NCBI GenBank assembly: GCA_947650285.1
Contig: CANTFL010001260.1
Location: 124,001 to 188,000, forward strand
Length of the DNA stretch: 64,000 nt
Reading direction: 5' to 3'
Source of the DNA: Hyaloperonospora brassicae
Taxonomy: Eukaryota; Oomycota; Peronosporomycetes; Peronosporales; Peronosporaceae
This document shows, piece after piece, positions 1 through 10,826 of the stretch. Position numbers and translations under genes: made by a program. Position 1 is the first letter of the stretch. Each line of letters opens with the position of its first letter. Under the pieces are notes generated by a model, which ran no database searches, was not told the DNA's origin, and worked only from the letters and a program-made list of their open reading frames with translations.

Positions 1-1189
1 TCGTCCCACTCCGCTGTATCTGAGGCTCGACCTCTAACAGCACCGAATCCGTTTGTTGAACGTGGTGATACCACCGCGCCAGTGGCGCAGCATCATACAA
101 CAGATGCAGGTGAGAACATCATCACGAACCCGCTCGACGAACAACAGGAGCTGATCCGTCAGCGTGAGGAGCGTGCTCTACGTCGCACTCATACCCAGGC
201 GGTTATTCGAAAGCGGAGTGGTTACGTGTTCTCAATACCAGACGTGAAGCAACGCCTCCGTCAAACGGAAGGCCGTAGCCTTTCAACATGGGCCATTGGC
301 CCCGAGGCTACGTCGCCAGAAGATATCGCCTTTCGCAAGGCTCTAAATGAGAGGTATCTCGAACTAGCCTTTACCACGCAAGGTCTGTACCTTGCACACC
401 TTGAGAGTCTTTCATGTGGTGTTTCGGTTCGACCGATAAAGGGCGTGACCATCTTGTTGTTCGCTGGCGAACTGCCCGAGGAGGAGGACAATGAGTTCAT
501 CCGTTGGCTGTACCGCAAGCGTCATCTTTGCAGTGTGCCAGCGCTGCGGGCCAGCGCCGATGTGGCTGACGTTCGTCTGGAACGGAAGCTCCGGTTCGAG
601 TATACCAAGCTCAAGGCCAGAGGCCAGTTGCGTACACGTACGCGTTATGCTCCTGCTACGATGGTAGCCACGGGTCACGACCCTAAGGTGCGGAGCAACA
701 CTCCACCTCCCAACACTTTTGGTGAGAAGCGTTCTCGTTCGCAAGGCGACCCTGGTCACGATGTTCAAAAACATCCACGGCGTAAGGGCAGTCCTGCCGA
801 AGGGGTATATCATACTCCCACGAGTTCTCCGACTCCGGGTACCCTCGCCACTTCACCAGATACTGGTATGGGCCACGACGACGACGTCGCTGAAGGAGTC
901 GCTCCACATGGAACTGGTGGCTCCCTTGCTCATCGAGCAGCGTCGGTGGCGGTCGGGGTACCGAAGGAGGGGCATGCTCCGTGAGCTGAGTGGTCTCCAA
1001 GAGACATTGGGTAAGACCCAGAGTGCGCTCGACGCGCTGCAAGCCCGTGTTCAGGCATTGGAGCTGGCCTTAGCCCGTGTGGATGGTCAGCTTGACCTCC
1101 TGGCTCGGATGCAACAGCCGACGGCAAGGCCCTATTACCCGGCGCAAGCGCCTCCGAGTTCACATGGGACGGATCCCGATACGGCTTAA
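1..1189 (+). pseudogene. antisense ORF at the 3' end of Gypsy element 1 (partial)
   Basis: A plus-strand frame is open from the window edge to a stop at 982-984; a second plus-strand frame carries on to 1189. It runs opposite to the gag-pol of the surrounding element and passes antisense through its chromodomain-coding stretch (about 750-920). The first part is charged with no domain I recognise. The last part (about 980-1150) contains SGLQETL followed by a Leu/Ala-rich stretch with heptad-like spacing, a likely short coiled coil. Element B carries a plus-strand frame in the same place ending with SGLQETF. The frame change near 930-984 is probably one indel, since the integrase and chromodomain frames on the other strand also shift there. 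Function unknown; it could be an antisense additional ORF like those described in some plant Gypsy lineages, or a fortuitous frame. Confidence 0.5.
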
Positions 1190-1325
1190 GTAAGCCAACG
1201 TAGAACACTGGGTGCGTGCGCAGTTTGCGCGGGAGGTTGAGCGTATACGCTAATCCCTTCTTAGCAATGACCGTTAATGGCCCAATAAAGCGCGGACGCA
1301 ACTTTGTCTTGAAGACGGCGGACAC
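683..1325 (-). pseudogene. integrase C-terminal domain and chromodomain of element 1
   Basis: The piece 930-1325 holds the end of the integrase, with the C-terminal-domain signature FIGPLTVIAKKG and RTHPVFYVGLLKPY. It is in the same frame as the RNase H-integrase ORF to its right, separated from it by a TGA at 1392-1394. The piece 683-1042, in another frame, holds a chromodomain (YLVKWRGYPESENSWE). In chromoviruses this domain directs integration towards particular chromatin marks. The frame difference implies an indel at roughly 930-1040 between the two domains. Confidence 0.8.
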
Positions 1326-1391
1326 TACATTCGTAGGTAGGTTTTTAGCATTGAGTAGAACTTGGTCTCCGACCTTATAACGTTTAATACA

Positions 1392-3044
1392 TCATCTTCC
1401 TTTAGCATCAGCTTGCTCCTTTTGTCTATCTTGGCTATCAGCCAGTGCATCACGTACGTGTCGTAACACATTCAAGCGCGTTGCGAGAAACTCGCTTACC
1501 TGTTTGTGAACAGTAGCAGGGCTGATACCAGCAAGCCGATCGGCCATATCTCCCCCACCAAGCCCTGAACCACGCAGTGGTAGCGTCAACGGAACGCGAG
1601 GGTGTGTGAGACCGTTCACGTAGAACGGAATAAAGTCTTTAGAGGCGTGAACAGCGTTATTTAACGCGAACTCAACAACAGGAAGCATCGAACTCCAACG
1701 TTTTGGTGTATTAGCGCAAACACTGCGTAATATACCACCGATAAAGCGATTAACTCGCTCGGTTTGACCATCTGTCTGCGGAGGATCCGCTGTGGACATG
1801 TCCAAACGTGTGCCGAGCACCTTGAAGATGGACTTCCAAAACTTCCCAGTGAAGCGAGGGTCTCGGTCAGAGACAATTGCCACAGGCAAGCCGTGTCGTC
1901 GAAACACTCGATCGATAAACAGCGTAGCTGTACCTTTACCATCAATGGTATCTGGCACAGCCGCCAAATGAGCCATCTTACTCAAACGGTCAACAAAGAC
2001 CACAATACCCGTATTGCCTTGCACATCTTTCGGCAGACCGAACATGAAATCCATACTGATGGACTCCCAGCACCCAGAGGGTATAGGTAAACTAGCGAGC
2101 GGCGCAGCCGCATGAGCTGAGGGTTTCACCCGTTGGCACGTTTCACACGTACGCACATATGTGCTTACCCATTTGTAAAGTTTGGGCCACCAATAATATT
2201 GGCTCACGGAGCTATATGTCTTCTCACGACCGAGATGACCGCCCACCGCAGTATCATGCGCCTCATAGAGGATGCGATACTTCAATTCCTCATCATGAGG
2301 AACAACGATACGGGGAGTGTCCTCCACATCCGTGCTATAGCACAACAGGCCTTGATCGATGGAATATCGATGTAGCCTCGCACGCAAACGTGCCGACAAT
2401 TCAATGTCTGAGTTGTTAAACTCCTCGCTCCCTAGAGCACATAGCAAAGCTACACAGTGTTCATCTTTGGCATATGCCGAACGAATGAGGTCTGTGACCG
2501 ATGATGACAGAGTCGTAACATGAGCAAGCCCATAGTCAGGCCTGCGTGACAACGCATCAGCCAAAGCATTCTGCTTGCCCGGCTTATACTTCACCTCGAA
2601 GTTATATTCCGCAAAGAATGAGAGCCAACGGGACATTTGCTGAGAGAGATGTGGCGACTGGGTCGCAGTGCGTAAGGACGCATGATCTGTAAAGATCACA
2701 AAAGGCTTAGAGCCAAGCAGATGAACTCTGAATTTAACTAAAGCATACTTCATTGCAAGTAGCTCTTTTTCATGAACTGGATAGTTCTTTTCAGCTGCTT
2801 TCAACTGCCTGGACTCAAACGCAATGACGCGTTCCCGTCCATCATTATCTGTTTGTAACAGAGCACTGCCGATGGCAAAGTCGGATGCGTCACAGACGAC
2901 ACTGAAAGGCCGATCAGGATCGGGCAAAGCCAAGATTGGCGCATGAAGAAGGCTCTCTTTGACAGCCGTAAAGGCTTCCTGCTCGGTGTTCGTCCAACAC
3001 CATTCCACATCCTTTTTAAGGAGATTGGATAATGGCCGAGCCAT
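1392..3044 (-). pseudogene. pol: RNase H and integrase of element 1
   Basis: A 550-codon open piece of the polyprotein. Residues about 45-170 are a Ty3-type RNase H (catalytic-type VCDASDF with D52, the EKEL helix around residue 92-95, FTDH with D120). Residues 263-303 form the integrase HHCC zinc finger (H263, H270, C300, C303). The integrase core has D332, D393 and E429; exactly 35 residues separate the last two, the DD35E spacing. The piece starts after an in-frame TAG at 3111-3113 and ends at a TGA at 1392-1394; both flanking pieces are in the same frame, so each is a point nonsense mutation in one long pol. The enzyme domains themselves look intact. Confidence 0.9.
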
Positions 3045-3110
3045 GTCCGCATAGTTTGCACAATACTTGAATAAGTGATTAGCAAGACCAAGCCACTTAC
3101 GTAAGTCCTT

Positions 3111-3563
3111 CTAGTTCTGAGGAACCGGCCAATCGACTATGGCTTTTATCTTAGCGGGATCCGCTCTAAGACCACGCTTCCCGATGAAGCACCCTAAAAA
3201 GGGAATCTCTTGTGCACCAAAGATGCACTTAGAGGCGTTGGCATACAACTTGTTTGTGCGCATGCACTCGAGCACTGCTCGTAAATGGTCGATGTGATTA
3301 TCCACATCAGACCGGCCGTTCATAGCACGACTATGGACAAAGATGTCATCAAAGTAGGTCTGTGCATAACCTCGGTGAGGCCAAAACAGTTGCGTCACAA
3401 GACGATCGAACGTAGCTGGCGCGTTTGACAAGCCCTGTGGCATAACTAGCCACTCCCAGAGCATACCGCTCGGGGTACTCACCGCTGTTAGCGAAATGTC
3501 TTTCTCACGCATGAGTAATTGGTAATAAATATCGATTAATCGAGTGCACTGTACATCGTACAT
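3111..3563 (-). pseudogene. pol: reverse transcriptase palm region of element 1
   Basis: This 150-codon piece covers the RT palm and thumb: TAVSTPSGMLWEWLVMPQGL (the PQG motif) followed by QTYFDDIFVHS, the YxDD catalytic box with the FDD form. It is in frame with the RNase H-integrase piece to its left, interrupted only by TAG at 3111-3113. To its right the frame changes at about 3538, where a one-base deletion in the SALD/LIDIYY junction separates it from the N-terminal half of the RT. Confidence 0.88.
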
Positions 3564-5239
3564 CCCACTATATTGTTCTGAAGAACATCTTTCCGAGGGA
3601 TTGGTGTCTGAGCCGGGATCGTGGCAGCATTAATCTTATTGTAAGCATGAACAATGCGCCACTTTCCATTGGGCTTTCGAACACAAAATGTGGGCGTGGA
3701 ATGAGGAGATTTGCTCTCACGAACCATGCCCGCTGCGTGCTTTGCACGAAAGAAGTCGTCAATGACGTCGCACTGTTCCTTCGGTAAAGGCCACTGCCGT
3801 GTTACGCGGTATTTAGTTCCAGGAACCAAGTCAATTTTATGACGTACACTTCTATCGGGAGGTAAGACGGACGGTGAATTGTGACACACCACGTCCTGAA
3901 ACTCCTTTACCAAAGGATAGAACGGATCAAGAGGATCCTTAAGGATCGAAGATCCACTACGGGCATCCAATGCCGCCTTTGTGTCCTCAAGGACAGACTC
4001 GTCCAATAACGAGTATGAGTTCAACTCAATATCTGGTCGAATGACCACTAAATCGGATAATTCTCCTGCCTGTAAGGCTTGGCTAAATTCGCCGTCAGAC
4101 ATTTCGTCTAGTTCAAAGAGAGTATCCAAAGATGGAAGAGTCTCAAGACAAATATTGCCATCGATCTGGCCAGTCAACCCATTGACAAGTGTATATAGTG
4201 TATTATTACTGTCATCACTTCGTGACTTCTTAGACGTTGGGCGCTTAACAGTTGCCACCCTACGCTGGAATCGTTTCCTCACAGAAACCGTACGCCTCCT
4301 AGAGGCCGGGACAGTCGGGTCCCCGTGATTGCTATTTGTCTTAGCACGCTCTATACGAGAGCTCATGTCTTGAACGACATCTGGTGAAGTGTTACATAAC
4401 TCAAACACTTCACCCAGTGGATTTACACGGACCACTTCACGTACAGTATTCGGGCCTAGCCCTGAACGCTCTGGCTTCTCGCCATCAATTTCATTACCGA
4501 CATTCAGTGAGGTGCCATCACGGCCGTCCTCACTCTGTGTATTTTCACGTGCCACCGCACTGACATCATGGGAATTACTTCCTGTATGTCTTGCCCGTAG
4601 GACAACCATGCTTGACGCATGCGGTGACTCATTATCACAACGAGTATCACTCGACGGAGTAAAACTCTCTTCAAACACATTAGAAGAGCTCCGCTCAATA
4701 TTTATGTCATCGACATTCGAGTTAGTTAGCTCCGACATACCAATGTCCAGCACATTGACATCTTCCGCCACTGACTCGCGCCAATGGTGCTTTTGAAGCC
4801 TAGCAAAGGTGGATTCATGACTCTCCAAAGCTTCGTTAGGAACATTGCGCGTGGCTCTTAAGGTCTTAGACCTCCAATCGATCCATGGTTCATGGCGTTC
4901 AAGCCATGCCATGCCTAGGATGAGATCGTATCTCGAATCCAAGTCAAGTACGAGACAGCGTTCTGTGCTATCAAAGTCCAAAAACTTCACGCCCAAGTTC
5001 AACGGAACTTTAGGCACAGTAACGCGACTACCCGTCGCTAACCGAACAGTGATGAAATCAGCATCGTGCGCTTTACGCGCCTCAGCATATTGCTGACTCC
5101 CCTCAAGGGAACGGCGTCTAGCATAGTTGCATGACGCCCCAGAATCGATTAATATCGACCAGTGCTTCTCAAAGACTTTAACTATCGCCTCAGCGACTAA
5201 CAAGCCAGGCTTGTATCCACGCTCTGTGCTTGCTGGCAC
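3536..5239 (-). pseudogene. pol: aspartic protease and N-terminal reverse transcriptase of element 1
   Basis: A 567-codon open piece. Near the N-terminus is a retropepsin active site, LIDSGASCNYA, followed by a beta-rich segment ending LILGMAWLERHEPWIDW, the usual C-terminal signature of Gypsy proteases (LGMxWL). A long Ser/Asp-rich linker follows, about residues 140-430, with no recognisable domain. The RT begins with HKIDLVPGTKYRVTRQWPLP and continues through KSPHSTPTFCVRKPNGKWR to PIPRKDVL. The frame breaks at about 3538. The DSGA site here contrasts with the DCGA/DGGA sites of elements A and B. Confidence 0.88.
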
Positions 5240-5270
5240 GGAGCTCTGTGGGGCTAAGCCCTGTGTTGCT

Positions 5271-6360
5271 CTACCACGTAGAGAAGTGACAGAACTCAGT
5301 TCTACCCCAGTAGGGCGCCCCGAGCCTACTGGGTGTCGACGATTCCCCGTGCCATACCAAATTTCTGGTTGAGATTGGGTTTTGACCCGTAGGACTCGGT
5401 CGTTGATTACGCAAACGACAAGTGGGACGCAATTGTTTAGTGCTTCCGCACATGTAACAGCGTCTCACCTCCTGTCGTTGCTCGGCAACATGAAGTTCAG
5501 TTTCACCTTCATCTTCAGCATTGCTGAGATCCATCGGTTCGGGCTTACAGTAAGCTGATCTATTTGCTGAGGTTGCCCTCACATAGCTTGGGTTGTACCC
5601 ATTCCAACCAAGTCTTGCTGACTTAAAATTATGCTCAGCATTCTGAGCGATGCTCACAGCCTCCTCAAAAGTCGAGGGATGGACTCGAAAGACCTCGGTC
5701 CTGGCAATGCCAGTGCGAAGGCCTTTTTATGAAGACTGTCACGTAGACGGTCTCAGGGATAGAGTCGGACTGCATGGCAGCCATCAGAGTTCTCAACTCC
5801 TGGACATAGTCCGTTATCTCGTTCTTACCCTGACGGGTAGACAAGAAGCGTGAGCGCGCGCGATATGCCTGGTTGGGCGGCGAGAAAACTCGCAAAAGGT
5901 CCAACTTGAGCGAATCCCACGTGGGAAACGCCAAGTTGACCGACGTGCCACACGTCAACGCCCACTCTCTCGCTCTTCCATCGAGCTTAGAGATAGCCAA
6001 CGAGACCCGCTGGTTCTCAAGTGAGATGAGACCAGAGTACATGGCCATCTCAATCTCACGGATCCAGAGGGTAAGGTTTTCCCCCTCCTTCCCGGAGTAA
6101 CATTAAACGTCCACCCGAAAGGGACGAGGCTTAGCCTCTTCTGGTGGCATAGCAACATAGCGTGTCGGCATAGCCGACGCTACTTGGTTTTAAATTTGGC
6201 CCAACAGGGCCGTTTCATACTGCATGAAGGTCTCGACTCGTGCGTTGAGCACATCGGGACCTTGTGCAGCGAGAAACTCCACGTACTCAGGGCCTACGGC
6301 CGCGGTCAGCTTATCAAGAGCGACCTTTTGGGCCTCAGAGATGAGTGTGGATTGCTCCAT
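5271..6360 (-). pseudogene. gag of element 1 (three breaks)
   Basis: The likely start is the ATG at 6358-6360, just inside the primer-binding site. The frame is interrupted by TAA at 6190-6192 and at 6103-6105. It then reads the capsid-like core ENLTLWIREIEMAMYSGLI to about 5725, where a frameshift in an A-rich run moves the rest into another frame: TGIARTEVFRVHPSTFEEA, then the C-terminal part. The nucleic-acid-binding zinc knuckle is CYMCGSTKQLRPTC, which has CX2CX4QX4C spacing with Gln where His is expected. Gag would form the particle that packages element RNA; this copy cannot make an intact one. Confidence 0.82.
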
Positions 6361-6400
6361 CCTCACAGAGGATCAGTCGTTACCGACTCAGGCGTAGATT

Positions 6401-6417
6401 GACTACAAGTGCTACCA
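6401..6417 (-). other. primer-binding site of element 1
   Basis: On the minus strand TGGTAGCACTTGTAGTC begins two bases inside the 5' LTR. The leading TGG fits pairing with a tRNA 3' CCA end. The site matches that of elements A and B (TGGTAGCACTTTGTAGTCC) except for one missing T, although the LTRs differ. The tRNA species cannot be named from the sequence alone. Confidence 0.65.
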
Positions 6418-6419
6418 AG

Positions 6420-6894
6420 TGTAGCGGAGCCACACAGCTCCTTACGTCAGAGGAAGACTTAACGCTCTTATGAGCAACTTTGATTCTACGAACCCGACTC
6501 AGAGAGTCAACAAGCTCAGAAAGCTTACGGTCCCCGTTCCTGAGGAACCAAACGATTCAAAAGAATCACAGCACAGAGTGCTCAGGAGCAGCTACCTTCA
6601 CAGGTATTGCTAGCTCCTATCGATCAAAGACGCCTCGTGAGGCACGTGTCTTTCAGTGATCAAAAGGGGAACTGAATTTTTATTTCTTTAATTAACCTAA
6701 AAGAACACCTTAGAACAACGTATTTAACCTGCCCTAAACAACCTCTTAAAAGATCTCGCAATCAATTGATGACAGACATTAGTCTTCAACAATTGATGCA
6801 CTCACTGTCTTCTAAAATTACTTTATAGGGTACCCCCTCTCTTTTGTGCACCACACCAATCGTCGACTACCAGTCGACGTGTAACGCCGTTACA
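6420..6894 (-). repeat. 5' LTR of element 1
   Basis: A 475-bp LTR with TG...CA ends and short inverted termini: on the plus strand it starts TGTAGCGGAG and ends CGCCGTTACA. It should hold the element promoter and polyadenylation signal, which I cannot place. The outer flank (CTTGC...) is integrase sequence of the element it is inserted in. Confidence 0.75.
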
Positions 6895-7916
6895 CTTGCT
6901 GTCCAACACACGAAAGGGATCAATGTATTTCGGCAGTAGTTTACTACTGCCGACATTAGTGACTACATGCCCAGGTAAGTTTACCGTAGACAGTAGTATT
7001 AGGTCGTCAACCTTAAATGAAAGAACATTTTATCTTCCATGTTTATCTGCGTTTCGTTTCTGGCGGTCCACCACATTTGTGATGGAGTCCTGAACGAAAC
7101 GAACTACCGCCTCTCGAGTCAGCAGGAAGTTCTCTGATGACTCGTTGTTGTGTTTTTCAGTGCGCTTCGTGCGCACTGCTAAGATATCGTTCTCTTCTTC
7201 AACGAGGGTGTCCTCTTTCTCGCTGGCATTATCGTTGACGATGCTGAATATTCCAGCATCGTCATCATTGTCTTATATAGCAGCAGCGTCGTCGCTACTG
7301 CTAGGGTCAGCTGCGTCGATGTCGACATTGTCGACATCGGCATCAAACGTATCGGCATGTGCAATGATACGTGATGAGCAAGAGCCAAAACGGTTTTTGC
7401 TCGAAAGAGTCCCTCCCCCCTTAACTCAGAGCCACTCTGTATGAGGGCGGGAATACGTGGGTGGCGTAAGCCATTCACGTAGAACGGTGTATGCGTTGTG
7501 GACGCATGCACGGAGTTGTTGATGGCAAACTCAACCATCGGCAAGAACTCAATCTAATGTGAAAAGGAGTGGACGTATCCACGAAGAATTTCTTCGAGGA
7601 CACGGTTTGTACGTTCCGTCTGATCATCTTTTTCGGTATGGTCAGATGTGGACATCTTTAATCGGGTTCCGAGTGAGCGGGACACGGATTGCCAAAACAC
7701 CGCTGTGAACCGAGGGTCACGGTCGGACACGAGTTCACGGGGTAAACCGTGGAGCTGAAACACAGTGTCGATAAAGACACGCGCACAACCGTGGGCGTTG
7801 ATCGATTCAGAGACTGCAGCAAGATGCACCATCTTGCTGAAACGATCCACAAACACAAGAATACCAACATTCTTGTGATTGTCTTCGGGGAACTCGAAGC
7901 CAAAGTCCATGGACAC
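6895..7916 (-). pseudogene. integrase core and C-terminal region, copy A
   Basis: The core begins VSMDFGFEFPED and has VSDRDPRF and QTERTNR with DD35E spacing. A TAG at 7554-7556 interrupts it before LPMVEFAINN. After a frameshift near 7405-7410 the frame reads an acidic stretch (about 7150-7330; TFDADVDNVDIDAADP, VEEENDILAV) and then the C-terminal domain (LTREAVVRFVQDS, VDDLILLSTVNLPGHVVTN). It carries TAA stops at 7273-7275 and 7030-7032 and ends where element 1 is inserted at 6894/6895. The acidic insert between core and C-terminal domain is absent from element 1. A frameshift near 7925 separates this piece from the upstream HHCC finger. Confidence 0.82.
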
Positions 7917-9081
7917 GGACTTTCAACACTGCCGGGACCGGTAGAGATTGTAAGGGTGCACGGGATGAAGGACTAGGCTTCGCCCGTTGACAGACCTCGC
8001 AAGAACGAATGTACTTGCGAACAAATTGATGCTGGCGGGGAAAGTAAAAGTCACGACTGACCGTGAGGTAAATCTTTTCTCGGCCATGATGCCCGCCAGA
8101 CGGCGCATCGTGACATTTGAACATGATGCGTAATCGCAATTCATCATGAGCGGGAACGACGACACGAGGCGTGTCGTCGGCAACTGCTGTATAGTACAGA
8201 AGGCCATTGCTAGTAGTGTACCGACCCAACGAAGAACGGTATAGACCCGGCAAATTCGACAAGGATTTTTGGGATGAGTTCGCAAGATGACCCATCAAAC
8301 GAAGAAGAAGAATCATATCTCCCGCGTATGACTTCCACACGTCGTCGAGTAAAGGCGATGACGGCACACTGACTGACAGTGCCGCAACAGTGAGCAAGGC
8401 CTCACTGTTGGCGCGTGTTGTCGGCTTGAAATCGGGCCGACGTGATAGCGCATCAGAGACGACGTTAAGTCGTCCTGGTATGTATTCCACGGAGAAATTG
8501 TACTCCGCGAAGAAAGACAGCCACCTCTCCATTCGTTGCGAGAGGTGTGGACTGTTTACGGCCGTGCGTAGTGACGCATGGTCCGCATATACGATGAACG
8601 GTCTATCTCCGAGTAGATAGACGCGGAACTTAGCCAGTGCGTACTTCATGACAAGGAGTTCCTTGTCATGCACTGGATAATTGCGTTCAGCTGATTGCAG
8701 CTGACGCGATTGATAGCAGACGACGCGCTCTGCGCCGTCTGTGTCATACTGCATCAACGCACAGCCGATAGAAAAATCGCTGGCGTCACAGACCACATGA
8801 AAAGGTCTGTCCTGATCTGCAATCGCCAAGATGGGCGATTGCATCAAGCTTTTCTTGATGCTTTCAAAGTAACGCTGACAGTCAGCGTTCCATGACCACT
8901 TCACATCTTTCTTGAGCAAGCAAGAAAGATGAACAGTCATCTCGGCGTAATTGCGCGAGTACTTGTGCAAGTACGCCGCTAAGCCAAGGAACTTACTAAT
9001 TCCCTTGACATCGACTGGCACTATCCAGTCGGTGATCGACTTGATCTTTTCGGGATCAGGGCGTACGCCGTGTTTACCCAC
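7807..9081 (-). pseudogene. pol: RNase H and integrase zinc finger, copy A
   Basis: Open piece of 424 codons: end of the RT connection (KFLGLAAYLHKYSRNYAEM), RNase H (VVCDASDFSIGCALMQ, HDKELLVMKYALAKF, VYADHASLRT, LNVVSDALSRRPDF), and the integrase HHCC finger (HDAPSGGHHGREKIY ... CEVCQRAKP). Past about 7925 the frame is out of register with the integrase core. About 40 C-terminal codons are therefore frameshift junk. Confidence 0.87.
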
Positions 9082-9341
9082 GATGCACCCAAGAAGTGGT
9101 ATTTCGCTTGCCGCGAATATACATTTCTTGAGATTGCATACAACTTATGCTTGCGCATAATTTGAAGAACCTGACGAACGTGATTTCTGTGAACTTCAAC
9201 GTCCGTCTTTCCGTCCATATCCCGGCTATGGACGAACACATCGTCGAAGTAACTCGGTGCGAAGTCTCGCACCGGTCTCAACAGATTTGTAACACATCTG
9301 TTGAATGTTGCAGGAACATTGCTCAGCCCCTGTGGCATCAC
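9021..9341 (-). pseudogene. pol: reverse transcriptase palm/thumb, copy A
   Basis: MPQGLSNVPATFNRCVTNLL and PSYFDDVFVHSRDMDGK give the RT YFDD catalytic box. A one-base deletion near 9140 throws the following KLYA/CIF stretch out of frame. A cluster of eight differences from copy B lies here, at 9175-9229. Confidence 0.85.
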
Positions 9342-9347
9342 TAGCCA

Positions 9348-9938
9348 CTACCACAGCATACCGCTGGGAGTGCTCACTGCTGTGTACGGTATGTCCCGTT
9401 CACGCATGAGGATCTGATAGAATACGTCCATCAGATCCATGGACGAAAAGATGGTACTGTTTGACATACTATCTATGATTACGTCCTTCCTCGGTATCGG
9501 CGTTTGAGCCGGTACCGTTGCAGCATTCAACTTGTTGAATGCGTGCACTATCCGCCATCTTCCTGTGGCTTTTCGCACACAGAAGGTCGGAGAGCTTTGA
9601 GGGGAAGTTGATTCCCTCACATGGCCCGCTGCTAAGCGATCGGTAAAGAACTTGTCGATCTCTAGCACCTGTTCACGAGGCAGTGGCCACTGCTTCATGA
9701 CATAGTACTTCGAGCCCGGCTTGAGCTCGATCTCGTGTCGAGTGCCTTTGTCCTTAGGCAACTCGTAAGGCACAGATAGAGGGAACACATCCTTGAATCC
9801 GATCAAATCCTTATACAAAGGATTTGCCTGGAGCGACTTCCAGGATTGAGATTCATATCTATCAATCCGATTCTTCTCATCGATGACGCTTTCGTCCATC
9901 GGTGAACTGCTGAGAACCCTCTCGGTCTCAGTAAACAC
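9348..9938 (-). pseudogene. pol: N-terminal reverse transcriptase, copy A
   Basis: Contains KHEIELKPGSKYYVMKQWPL-type fingers (with TRHEIELKPGSKYY), SSPTFCVRKATGRWRIVHAF and TPIPRKDVI, then FYQILMRERDIPYTAVSTPS. It ends SGMLW-stop: a TAG at 9348-9350 replaces the Glu codon seen at the same place in element 1. The same stop is present in copy B, so it predates the duplication. Its N-terminal end overlaps the protease ORF in another frame (frameshift near 9940). Confidence 0.86.
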
Positions 9939-10672
9939 CGTTGCCGATCGACATCGGTAACGTACTCGTCATCCGCGACGAGTACACAGATCTGCTTGAC
10001 TTTGCCCCTGCGCAGATCACGCATGAACCTTTTCGGTTCCAGCGTCTGCAATTGAGTTATCTCCGAAGTGACCTTCGGAGGCACAACCAGATCAAGCGTG
10101 TAAGCGCCTACGCTTGATCCATCATTAACCAAGACATTCAATATCTCGATTACTTCCTGGTAAACCACTTCTACAGGGTCCAGGAGAGCTTTCTCCACAA
10201 TGTAGTGATCATCTACATTGTGTTCTTGTACAGTCGTGCTAACGACCCTACCACACGTGAGGCCATCGCACTCACTCGTAGTACATTCACGTGAGTGTGG
10301 GCGTTCCAAGACATTCTTCAGGTGGTTATCTGAGGAACAAGTGGCAGGTATCGCAACCGATCGATACTGCCAACTCACCCTTGGCTCGTATTCCCTGAGC
10401 CAAGGTAGTCCCAAGATGACATCAAACTTGTCATCCAGGTCGAGTACGATGGAATCATCATCGTACCGTTTATCTTTTAACGTGTAGTGGATTTCGACTA
10501 CACGTTTATTCACAGTGATCGATGCGCCTGTCGCTAGGCGCACCGTCATCTTCGTCGGAGGGATCTCCCGCTTCAAGAAGTTGAAACTACCTGCCTCTAG
10601 CGACTGGCGACGAACAAAATTGTTCAACGCCCCACAGTCTACTAGGGCACGAAGTGACAAGTCTTTTGTCAC
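9803..10672 (-). pseudogene. pol: aspartic protease, copy A (DCGA active site)
   Basis: Retropepsin-like domain with LVDCGALNNFVRRQSL as the active-site segment and FDVILGLPWLREYEPRVSW as the C-terminal LGLPWL signature. The canonical D-S/T-G is D-C-G here (Cys codon TGT at 10634-10636); copy B has Gly at that position. A linker follows and the frame breaks near 9940, before the RT. Confidence 0.83.
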
Positions 10673-10826
10673 TTCTAAATTTAAGGTGATGAGCGAAAAG
10701 TCATCACCAGGTGCAGAGACACACAGAAATTGTGTGTCAGAGCAACCTTCTTCATAAGATTTGCAAATTCTCTTGATGTTGCTGGATCAGTAAGGCGCTC
10801 CACCCCTACTGACCCCGACCGTTTTT

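Larger units (their letters stand above)
1..6894 (-). mobile_element. Ty3/Gypsy chromodomain retrotransposon, element 1 (decayed, 3' end outside window)
   Basis: Read on the minus strand from the right, the order is 5' LTR (6420-6894), primer-binding site, gag, aspartic protease, reverse transcriptase, RNase H, integrase with DD35E core, integrase C-terminal domain and chromodomain. That is the order of Ty3/Gypsy chromoviruses. The 3' LTR lies left of position 1. The element is inserted in the integrase C-terminal region of a second Gypsy element: sequence right of the LTR (from 6895) continues that integrase and aligns with the uninterrupted copy at 16811. The first five flanking bases are CTTGC, the expected target duplication, whose partner is outside the window. 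Stops and frameshifts in gag and pol make it non-autonomous now. Confidence 0.9.

Noticed and set aside
412..813. 133-codon minus-strand ORF opposite the antisense ORF of element 1
   Set aside because: No similarity to Gypsy proteins; it looks like a shadow frame of the plus-strand ORF.
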